DNA of 6,430 nt, taken from NCBI GenBank assembly GCA_018302185.1, contig JAGVZX010000140.1, positions 1 through 6,430 of the forward strand. The letters run 5' to 3'. The notes below the pieces were generated by a model. The model was given only the letters and a program-made list of their open reading frames with translations, ran no database searches and was not told the origin of the DNA. Of this stretch, positions 1 through 5,735 are shown piece by piece. The DNA comes from Candidatus Woesearchaeota archaeon. Its GTDB lineage: Archaea; Nanobdellota; Nanobdellia; Woesearchaeales; UBA10200. The position numbers were made by a program, and so were the translations under genes. The first letter of the stretch is position 1, and each line of letters starts with the position of its first letter.

Positions 1-2815
1 GTAGTGTCTGGTTAATAGCGCCAATGGCATCATTCAGGAACGCTTCAGGGATCTTGCCTTCAGCATCAAGGCGGTGCTCTACTTCTATTGTTGTCTTATC
101 TATGCATGTCTTTTGTGTTGCTCTTCTCTCTTCACCATAGATATTCTGCGTGTAAGAGAACTCGACCATTATCGGGAACTTTAGTTTCTTGACTTTCTTC
201 AATTCTTTTTCATCTTTTGTCCATTTTGCTAATGTGTATAAAGCATGGCCTGTCTTATAGTCATCGCTCCAAGTTGTCTGTGGAGAGGTAAGCAGTTGGC
301 TATGTCCGAATTTTTTCTGGTCTGCTTCACTTAATTCAAGCTCTGTAATAGTAGGCTCGCCTAATATTCTTGCATCCTTAGGATCTCCTGAGCCTTGGTA
401 CTTGAAATACATATTAAAACCAAACTGCGCAAATCCCCTTATGAGATGCTCAGAATAGACAACTGTCGGAGTAAACTCTGCCTCAGGGATATCTATATCC
501 CATGCGCCGCTTTCACCGCATGACCTATATTCAATAAAATCTTTAACTTCCTGGCTCTGCAATCCATTTTCATCTATTGCAATTATCCTAATCTCATTTC
601 TTGTAAATGCTTTTGGGTCAAACTGGTAATCCCTGTACTTTGTTCCAGAGCCAGCTTCTGCTTTTCCGCCATAATCACCTTTCCCAAAACCCTGCCTTGA
701 AAGCTCTAATTGTTTGCTGTTCGTATCCGGAGAGAATCCTGTCTTATCTAATTCAATGTTCATCTTGAAATTTCCTTGGCCATCTGCTGTTACTTTGCAT
801 CTGTAATCAGTTGTAGCTTTGTAGAAAATTCCTGAAAGACTGGTAGGAACTGCGCTGCCAGAGCATTTGCCGTTAACCAATATCATGACTGTTGCTCCTG
901 GTGTGTCAACTTTTCCTTTTATCTCAATCGCAGGAAGATAGCTTGGCGAGTAGAAGCTTAATTCTGTGGGCTCAAGTATGGCTGGTGCAATGGTATCAAC
1001 AAAAATCTCTTTCTTAAATTCGACCTTGTTGTTTGCTTTATCCACTATAGTTATCGCAACAGAATTCTTGCCTTCTTTTAATTGCAATATAAGATTAAAT
1101 GGTCCATTGGCTTCTAATGCATTAGTTTCCTGTGATGTGATGAAATCTGATATCTTAATTTCATTGACTGCATCATTGCCTTCTCCTGCTTTCCCATCTG
1201 TCTTTGCAAGAATTTGTCTTGAAGGCTCTCCTAGTATGCCATCATTCCTTAATGCAGCAACCTGGTACTTGTAGGTTGTGCCAGATTTAACATTATTGTC
1301 CTTAAAAGTTTGCGAACTCACTACAGCAATAGGTATGTTTGGGGAGCTTGCCCTATAGACAACATATTTCTCTACATTGATTACCTTGTCCCATGTTAAG
1401 GTTACTGAGTTGGATTCTAGGGTTGCGTTTAAATTTTTCACTTGAGCAGGCTTTTCATCGATGTTTGAAGTGGAATATGTTATCGTGACAGGCTCATTTA
1501 CAAATCCATCTATCTCAAGCTCATTGCTGGCAAGTTTTGAAGGAAGGCCCTCGATGACTGCATTTAGACTGTTATCTGCTTGCGAAGACTGCCCTGCCTG
1601 CACTTGAGGTGCAATTCTTGTAGTTATCTTGACATCAGGGAATTGGCTATCAACCTCTACCTCACCTTCTAATTCTGCCTTATTTCCGGCAAGATCTTCT
1701 GCCACCAATCTTACCTTGTTGATCATGCTCTTGTCGAGATTGGCTGCAAGCAAAGAAAACTCACTGCCTGGCAAGTTATTTCCTCGATGAGAAGTTCTTA
1801 TCTCGTTTACATATAATTCAACAGCTGTAAATGCTTCAGCCGTGCCTGTAATCTGGAAATTTGCATCATTGACATATCTTGGTATGACTGCATTTATCAC
1901 TGGCGGAGTCACGTCGCTTCCAGCAACAAAATTAAACTCTTCTGAGGTAAAACAGTTTCCTGAGCTGTCGCAGGCTTTAACAGAGTAGAAATATGCCTGG
2001 TCTTTTATCAGGCTGGTTAAGCTTACAACATGTTCTTTTTTGAAAACAGAAATAATCTGATCTTTATCATAGTTTTGGGGAGCTGTGCCGTAAGACAAGG
2101 TTAAGTTAAATTCTTCATCTGCTGTAACTTGGATGCTGGCAGAAGTATCTGTCAATGCAAGCATCTTAGGGTCAGAAATTTTTGGCTGGGTTATATCAGG
2201 GTCTAAGGTAGTTACAGGCAGATCTGAAGAAAAATCGCCAAGAATCATGCCTTTGTCTCTTTCCTGCACCTTATATATGTATGTTGTAGATGCAGCTAAC
2301 TTCATGTCTGTATACTCGTTATTAGCTGCTTCACCAATATTTTCACCATTTCTATATATTATATATTTGTCAAAATCCTTGTCTCTTGGCAAGTCTGGAA
2401 ATGCATTTGGATTTGGTGTTACTGTATCCCATGTCAACCTTACTGAAGAGCTGGTGACAGATTCACTTTTAAGGCCTGTTATTGTTATCGGGTCAACATT
2501 GTCTAATGTGGTAAAGCTTCCAGGACTAGTTGGAATATTTGCATTAAGAATCGTAACTACATAATTGTAAGTAGTCTCTGGCTTTATGGACTGAGTTAAT
2601 TTAATAGAATGTTTCTTCTTTAATTCATTATCAGTTTCATCTATAAAATCTTGGCTAGAGCGTTTATTATATCTAATATTAACTCTAGTATCTTGATCAG
2701 TATCCACATTAATTACAACACTATCTTTCCCAAGTGTAGGTTTGATGGTAACAGCATCCACAAAAGAGACAGGCAGCAAGACTATCAGGCAGATAGCAAA
2801 TATTTTGGTATTTAT
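1..2815 (-). CDS. Secreted multi-domain fibronectin-III/Ig-like protein, C-terminus beyond the window
   Basis: On the minus strand I translated this frame by hand from 2824 to the left edge and met no stop; an in-frame TAG lies at 2827-2825. Counting from an ATA codon at 2815 (938 residues visible), residues 1-21 form a signal peptide (N-T-K, hydrophobic core IFAICLIVLLPVSF, then V-D-A as likely cleavage site). Beta-domains follow: FN3-like at about 22-105; clear FN3 at about 110-205 (V-R-L-T-W-D, D-K-Y-I-I-Y-R, T-T-Y-I-Y-K-V); FN3-like at about 208-300, with Cys282 and Cys288 in C-D-S-S-G-N-C; Ig-like at about 302-398; a linker; clear FN3 at about 459-540 (V-T-L-T-W-D-K-V, Y-V-V-Y-R, T-T-Y-K-Y-Q-V). 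Ig-like modules run to about 690, then an unrecognised region, lysine-rich around 866-880. Such repeats usually serve adhesion or surface assembly; the ligand is unknown. It lies downstream of the class III signal-peptide gene. No canonical start codon precedes the hydrophobic core, so the start is uncertain. Confidence 0.88.
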   Translation of the reverse strand, partial: MNTKIFAICLIVLLPVSFVDAVTIKPTLGKDSVVINVDTDQDTRVNIRYNKRSSQDFIDETDNELKKKHSIKLTQSIKPETTYNYVVTILNANIPTSPGSFTTLDNVDPITITGLKSESVTSSSVRLTWDTVTPNPNAFPDLPRDKDFDKYIIYRNGENIGEAANNEYTDMKLAASTTYIYKVQERDKGMILGDFSSDLPVTTLDPDITQPKISDPKMLALTDTSASIQVTADEEFNLTLSYGTAPQNYDKDQIISVFKKEHVVSLTSLIKDQAYFYSVKACDSSGNCFTSEEFNFVAGSDVTPPVINAVIPRYVNDANFQITGTAEAFTAVELYVNEIRTSHRGNNLPGSEFSLLAANLDKSMINKVRLVAEDLAGNKAELEGEVEVDSQFPDVKITTRIAPQVQAGQSSQADNSLNAVIEGLPSKLASNELEIDGFVNEPVTITYSTSNIDEKPAQVKNLNATLESNSVTLTWDKVINVEKYVVYRASSPNIPIAVVSSQTFKDNNVKSGTTYKYQVAALRNDGILGEPSRQILAKTDGKAGEGNDAVNEIKISDFITSQETNALEANGPFNLILQLKEGKNSVAITIVDKANNKVEFKKEIFVDTIAPAILEPTELSFYSPSYLPAIEIKGKVDTPGATVMILVNGKCSGSAVPTSLSGIFYKATTDYRCKVTADGQGNFKMNIELDKTGFSPDTNSKQLELSRQGFGKGDYGGKAEAGSGTKYRDYQFDPKAFTRNEIRIIAIDENGLQSQEVKDFIEYRSCGESGAWDIDIPEAEFTPTVVYSEHLIRGFAQFGFNMYFKYQGSGDPKDARILGEPTITELELSEADQKKFGHSQLLTSPQTTWSDDYKTGHALYTLAKWTKDEKELKKVKKLKFPIMVEFSYTQNIYGEERRATQKTCIDKTTIEVEHRLDAEGKIPEAFLNDAIGAINQTL

Positions 2816-2857
2816 ATTATTAACCTATATAATACATCATCATTATCTCTACGCCAG

Positions 2858-2882
2858 AGCAATGGCAACGTCAGCCACTGCT
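2858..2882 (-). promoter_or_regulatory. GC-rich hairpin in the spacer before the FN3 gene
   Basis: Read on the minus strand, AGCAGTGGC (2882-2874), a 7-nt loop and GCCATTGCT (2866-2858) form a 9-bp stem with one G-T wobble. It is GC-rich in an AT-rich spacer and lies about 45 nt before the likely start of the FN3 gene. No T-run follows it on either strand, so it is a poor terminator. It could be a leader structure, a processing site between two co-transcribed genes, or a remnant of a mobile repeat. That the stem exists is seen; its role is not known. Confidence 0.45.
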
Positions 2883-2899
2883 TTGCCTTTTTCCGCTCT

Positions 2900-2917
2900 T
2901 AAGTTATTATTAACTTA
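2900..2917. repeat. AT-only palindrome after the class III signal-peptide gene
   Basis: TAAGTTA (2900-2906), loop TTAT and TAACTTA (2911-2917) form a perfect 7-bp inverted repeat, 8 nt beyond the TAG stop of the upstream minus-strand gene. It contains only one G or C per arm, so the stem is weak. It may mark the 3' end of that transcript or a protein-binding site in the spacer, or it may be chance in AT-rich DNA. Confidence 0.3.
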
Positions 2918-2925
2918 TTAAAATC

Positions 2926-4989
2926 CTACCTTAATACAGGCAGCAATTTCTGCTTTATATCTTCCTTGTCAAGCTCAGTGAATATCAAAAGCTGGTCTTT
3001 TTCAGCTGCAGGGAAAGGCACTTTCTCATACACTTTTATGAACAAATCATTTGATCTTAATAAATCACCTGCTTTTACTGTCCAGTTCTCGTTCTTATAG
3101 CCTCCTACAACAATCTTCTTGCCAAATGCATCTGGCTGCACCAGCATCACACTGATATCATAACTCGTTTCTATAGCAGGCAGCTCAATATTTCCTCTAG
3201 TTGAATCTGAAATTGTGTTGGTTGCGTTTACTATTGTGATCCAATTATAATCAAGTTGCTCTGAATACAGCTGCAGGGTAATTTCCTGGTCTTTGTTTGG
3301 CAGATTATCTTTGTCAATATTATTGCTTTCTCGCTTTGAAACTGTCAATGATAAAGGTATCAGCGGCGCGAGCTTAACTATCATAGGGTCAGTAGGAGTT
3401 ATAACTGACTCAGCCTTGTAATATCCTTCAGCTTCTGCTATTATGGTTCCAGGCTTGCAGTTTTTTGGCAGATAGGTATTGTCTAGCATGTATAGATTCT
3501 TAATGGTTGCGCTGCCTAACGAACATTCAAATCTTCCGCAGGCAAATGTGAAATTGGCATCTGTGCCTATAACTGAATTGTCTACTTTATCTCTTGCCTG
3601 CAATCTTAATGGGTTTGAAGAATAATCCAGCTGGTCACAAAATTCTTCATCTCTTTCTCTTGTGGTAAATCCGATCTTTAAGCTTGACCCTCTATCAGGG
3701 AGATTATGGTCGATCAATACTGGGGTGATAAACTTAAAGTTAAATCCTTTTCCACCGAATGCAGAGCTGTCAAATACATTCACTTCAATAGGGAAGGCTG
3801 CATCATAAGTGAAATGATAAACATTTATGCACATGAAACTGATGAATTTCTGGTAACCTTTGCCTGAGTTTGATAAAAGTTTTCTGTTTTTGCTTGGGCG
3901 AGCATTGATCTCTATGGGCCAAGACCTATCAAAGTTTAAGTTAACCTGCATGTCTTTATATCCGTTCTTGTATGCTTTCTTTTTTGATGCAGGAATCACA
4001 TCCCAGTAGAGATGCTTGTATTCGTAAATATCTGGAGGCATGTTAGAGGGGATTACAGCTGCGTTATTGTATAAAAGCCCGATCACATCTGCTGTCCTGA
4101 GATCATCAAACTTATTGTATTTGGTGTATTCCTTTAATTCTGCCTTAAACGGAGGATGGTTGGTGTCTTTCACCCTTATCCTTGGCATGTTCCAGAACAA
4201 AGTCTCTTTCAGGTTTTCACTGATGCTATCTACTCCGTCTAAGTTCCATGAGAGCTTTCCGCATTTGAATGCCATGTCTGAGAATGGGATCTTTTTGTCA
4301 ACAACCATCAGGTCTATTGTCGCTTCTTCCAAAAATTTATCTTGGTTTTCCTTGTCCATAATTTGCACAGCGAGCTCATAAGCTTTCTTTACTTTTGCAG
4401 GAACATGGACAATGAACTCAGAGAACTCAGTTGTGCTGGCAACGCCTTTGTTCTTTATCTGAAGAGGATAGCTGAGCTTGATCACAACATCATTATTAGT
4501 CAGCTCTGTTGTTGTCTTTATCTTGTTTATTGCAGTAGCCTGCTCATTGGCTATCTCCTTTATCTCAAACTGCTCTGTGAATGCGCTGAAGTTCCTGATG
4601 CAGTTATGCAGATTCGTATCTATATAATCATTGATCTGCTTTTCCATAACCTGCAAGTTTTCAGGATAAAGATTTTCGCCTTCATAATACCAGAACGGCT
4701 CTTTTATCCCAGAATCAGGAAGCTTTTCAATATATGCCCAAGGATTCTGGTCGATCTTTCTTGGAAGCTGGATATAGCCGCCCTGTTGGCCAAGTATCCT
4801 TACAGCTCTTGTGCCGTATTCCTGCAGGCAATTTTCGACAAATGTAACGACCTGCTGTATGTCATCTGGTATATTACGTTGCTGCACTGTCATCCTTTGC
4901 TCATAAAACCAGAAGCTTATGCTAGTCATCAGCAATGCAATTATTCCTAGAATTACAAATAGGGTAATCTGACCTCTTTTTTGATTCAT
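2926..4989 (-). CDS. Class III (pilin-type) signal-peptide surface protein, DPANN-type
   Basis: This is a 687-residue protein from the ATG at 4989. The N-terminus M-N-Q-K-R-G-Q-I-T-L-F-V-I-L-G is an archaeal class III signal peptide: a prepilin-peptidase-like enzyme would cut after Gly6, leaving Gln7 and a helix (about 8-29) as anchor or assembly core. Near residues 52-75 follow a Cys (V-E-N-C-L-Q-E-Y-G) and G-G-Y-I-Q-L-P, then W-Y-Y-E-G-E-N-L, a pattern I associate with DPANN surface proteins. The rest is a long beta-rich ectodomain; about 455-535, with C-G-R-F-E-C and A-E-A-E-G-Y-Y, resembles a carboxypeptidase-regulatory-like fold, followed by a further beta domain. A longer version from TTG at 5034 would put 15 residues before the signal peptide and would start upstream of the transcription start predicted from the TATA box, so ATG 4989 is preferred. 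The FN3 gene follows after a short spacer. No enzymatic motif was seen; a structural or adhesive role is inferred. Confidence 0.9.
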   Translation of the reverse strand: MNQKRGQITLFVILGIIALLMTSISFWFYEQRMTVQQRNIPDDIQQVVTFVENCLQEYGTRAVRILGQQGGYIQLPRKIDQNPWAYIEKLPDSGIKEPFWYYEGENLYPENLQVMEKQINDYIDTNLHNCIRNFSAFTEQFEIKEIANEQATAINKIKTTTELTNNDVVIKLSYPLQIKNKGVASTTEFSEFIVHVPAKVKKAYELAVQIMDKENQDKFLEEATIDLMVVDKKIPFSDMAFKCGKLSWNLDGVDSISENLKETLFWNMPRIRVKDTNHPPFKAELKEYTKYNKFDDLRTADVIGLLYNNAAVIPSNMPPDIYEYKHLYWDVIPASKKKAYKNGYKDMQVNLNFDRSWPIEINARPSKNRKLLSNSGKGYQKFISFMCINVYHFTYDAAFPIEVNVFDSSAFGGKGFNFKFITPVLIDHNLPDRGSSLKIGFTTRERDEEFCDQLDYSSNPLRLQARDKVDNSVIGTDANFTFACGRFECSLGSATIKNLYMLDNTYLPKNCKPGTIIAEAEGYYKAESVITPTDPMIVKLAPLIPLSLTVSKRESNNIDKDNLPNKDQEITLQLYSEQLDYNWITIVNATNTISDSTRGNIELPAIETSYDISVMLVQPDAFGKKIVVGGYKNENWTVKAGDLLRSNDLFIKVYEKVPFPAAEKDQLLIFTELDKEDIKQKLLPVLR

Positions 4990-5045
4990 CTTAAGCAATT
5001 CCCTGTTCACTAAATAAAGCTTTGATAACGTCAATAAGATGATTT

Positions 5046-5068
5046 AGGGTTTAAATACTTTTGGGTGG
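5046..5068 (-). promoter_or_regulatory. Archaeal TATA/BRE promoter of the class III signal-peptide gene
   Basis: On the minus strand CCACCCAAAAG (5068-5058) is directly followed by TATTTAAA (5057-5050), which reads TTTAAATA on the plus strand and matches the archaeal TATA box, with an A-rich BRE-like stretch before it. The usual spacing of about 26 nt from box centre to start predicts transcription from about 5027. This gives a leader of about 38 nt before ATG 4989 and leaves the TTG at 5034 outside the transcript. Confidence 0.6.
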
Positions 5069-5103
5069 AAAAATATGCAAAATAACGCTAAAATTTACTC
5101 CAC

Positions 5104-5300
5104 AAAAACAGTGGCGACTGCCAATATTTGACGAACATTTATCCTTCTAGCATTGATAAGTTTTTCTGGGCAATGCCATTTAGTTAAACATCAATTAACA
5201 CAACACGCAATACTCTCCTAGTATAACTGCTATCTACTCAGCGTAGAGGAAGAAAAACTCTTTGATGAGCTAAGCCAGTGTTCGTCGGCAGTCGCCACTG
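5104..5300 (-). ncRNA. Candidate structured small RNA (or MITE-like element) with long closing stem
   Basis: CAGTGGCGACTGCC (5109-5122) pairs perfectly over 14 bp with GGCAGTCGCCACTG (5287-5300). After a 7-nt AATATTT present only on the left (5123-5129), GACGAAC (5130-5136) pairs with GTTCGTC (5280-5286). About 20 nt further in on both sides, AGTTTTTC (5159-5166) pairs with GAAAAACT (5252-5259). The interior holds smaller hairpins: GTTAA/TTAAC (5183-5199), ATACT/AGTAT (5210-5224) and CTAC/GTAG (5234-5246). On the minus strand the last arm runs straight into T5 (5108-5104), like an intrinsic terminator, and a TATA-like box lies about 20 nt before 5300. Together this suggests a minus-strand RNA of about 190 nt. 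I do not recognise SRP RNA, RNase P RNA, 5S rRNA, tRNA or C/D-box features. The terminal inverted repeats also fit a MITE, but I see no convincing target duplication. No open frame of note lies inside. Confidence 0.5.
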
Positions 5301-5317
5301 GCATCAATTTTTATGAT

Positions 5318-5325
5318 GTATATAC
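5318..5325 (-). promoter_or_regulatory. TATA-like box just upstream of the structured element
   Basis: GTATATAC is self-complementary, so it reads the same on both strands. On the minus strand its centre lies about 21 nt before 5300, a little short of the usual 26, and predicts a start near 5296-5300, at the outer end of the closing stem. On the plus strand it would predict a start near 5348, ahead of the small gene at 5405. The orientation is inferred from the fit to the element. Confidence 0.3.
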
Positions 5326-5347
5326 AACCATTCTTCACATACGCTAG

Positions 5348-5389
5348 TTTATTATTGCCTTAAGATTTATCTATAATTGTGAGAATTAT
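5348..5389 (+). promoter_or_regulatory. Possible promoter with operator-like palindrome before the small gene
   Basis: TTTATTAT (5348-5355) is a weak TATA-like box predicting a start near 5378. A perfect 6-bp inverted repeat, ATAATT (5373-5378) and AATTAT (5384-5389) separated by GTGAG, would straddle that start. This is a common place for an archaeal repressor site, but it could equally be a small hairpin in the leader. An alternative box, TTTATCTATA (5366-5375), would make the transcript nearly leaderless. Both readings are inference. Confidence 0.25.
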
Positions 5390-5404
5390 CAGAGAGGGAT
5401 AAAA

Positions 5405-5530
5405 ATGAACTTAGACATGATAGCCATCAAAATCTATTTAGACAAATCATTCATCGATAAGAGTAAGGATGAAGAGCTCGATGAAAATTACATGCATTAT
5501 ATCTTTGATGCGCTTTCTGAGCCACCGTAG
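5405..5530 (+). CDS. Putative 41-residue small acidic protein
   Basis: A plus-strand frame from ATG 5405 to TAG 5528-5530 encodes 41 residues: M-N-L-D-M-I-A-I-K-I-Y-L-D-K at the start, an acidic stretch K-D-E-E-L-D-E-N-Y in the middle, and D-A-L-S-E-P-P at the end. A purine-rich GAGAGGGA (5392-5399) ends 5 nt before the ATG and is the best Shine-Dalgarno-like sequence in the window. T-runs typical of archaeal transcript ends begin about 15 nt after the stop. There is no signal peptide or membrane segment. I recognise no family. The mixed charged and hydrophobic composition and the ribosome site favour a real gene, but frames this short also arise by chance. It lies divergent to the class III signal-peptide gene. 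Confidence 0.5.
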   Translation: MNLDMIAIKIYLDKSFIDKSKDEELDENYMHYIFDALSEPP

Positions 5531-5544
5531 CATTGGTCTATTTA

Positions 5545-5580
5545 TTTTTTGAATATTGTTTTTTGGCATTTTGATTTTTA
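5545..5580 (+). terminator. U-rich transcript end after the small gene
   Basis: Four T-runs follow one another: T6 (5545-5550), T6 (5559-5564), T4 (5569-5572) and T5 (5575-5579), starting 15 nt after the small gene's stop. Archaeal transcripts commonly end in such stretches without a hairpin. From 5531 to 5735 I see no coding region on either strand, only this tract and the inverted repeats listed separately. Confidence 0.4.
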
Positions 5581-5642
5581 TTGCACTTTCGCTAAAAAAA
5601 TCTGAAAATCTGCTTTTAATCTTCCTAGTTACACCTCCTTCA

Positions 5643-5681
5643 AGGCACGCTCAGTTTAACTTCTCGGGCGTGCCTGTTTTT
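5643..5681 (+). terminator. Hairpin followed by T5, intrinsic-terminator-like
   Basis: AGGCACGC (5643-5650) pairs perfectly with GCGTGCCT (5668-5675); TC/GG next to the loop add two further pairs, one of them a wobble. G and then T5 (5677-5681) follow. This has the form of a factor-independent terminator for plus-strand transcription, either a second stop for the small gene or the end of an untranslated RNA. On the minus strand it lies about 60 nt past the transporter's stop but has no T-run after it, so it is less likely to end that gene. Confidence 0.45.
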
Positions 5682-5683
5682 AT

Positions 5684-5717
5684 GTTCTAATTTTAATACC
5701 CTATGTTTTTTTAGAAC
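5684..5717. repeat. 7-bp inverted repeat downstream of the transporter gene
   Basis: GTTCTAA (5684-5690) and TTAGAAC (5711-5717) are perfect inverted repeats with a 20-nt AT-rich loop, ending 18 nt beyond the minus-strand transporter's stop codon. With the neighbouring 5643-5675 hairpin it fills the gap between two convergent genes, so it may help end transcription there. The long loop and AT content leave chance as an alternative. Confidence 0.25.
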
Positions 5718-5735
5718 TATACTTACTGACAATAA

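Noticed and set aside
966..1274. Plus-strand open frame of 102 codons
   Set aside because: It is the complement of FN3/Ig-like coding sequence that is continuous on the minus strand.
2133..2564. Plus-strand open frame of 143 codons
   Set aside because: It lies wholly opposite the minus-strand FN3 gene, whose translation gives clear FN3 motifs there; the plus-strand product has no recognisable pattern.
2651..2902. Plus-strand open frame of 83 codons across the signal peptide and spacer of the FN3 gene
   Set aside because: The opposite strand encodes a convincing signal peptide and domain; the plus-strand product shows no motif and no ribosome site.
4342..4950. Plus-strand open frame of 202 codons
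   Set aside because: It is antisense to the class III signal-peptide gene, whose N-terminal motifs are unmistakable. The cysteine- and leucine-rich product looks like a complement-strand artefact.
5109..5300. Integron attC site
   Set aside because: The inner boxes GACGAAC and GTTCGTC do not fit the attC core pattern RYYYAAC/GTTRRRY, and there is no integrase or cassette context in the window.
5200..5300. tRNA-like words in the element (GTTCG, and TTAGCTCA on the minus strand)
   Set aside because: No acceptor stem, anticodon arm and T-arm at tRNA spacing could be assembled on either strand.
5262..5300. C/D-box guide RNA suggested by TTGATGAG
   Set aside because: The C-box match is imperfect and no CTGA D box lies at suitable spacing.
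5373..5389. Similarity of AATTGTGAG to the lac operator
   Set aside because: It is a short match in an archaeal context without a LacI-type gene nearby; kept only as an unspecified palindrome.
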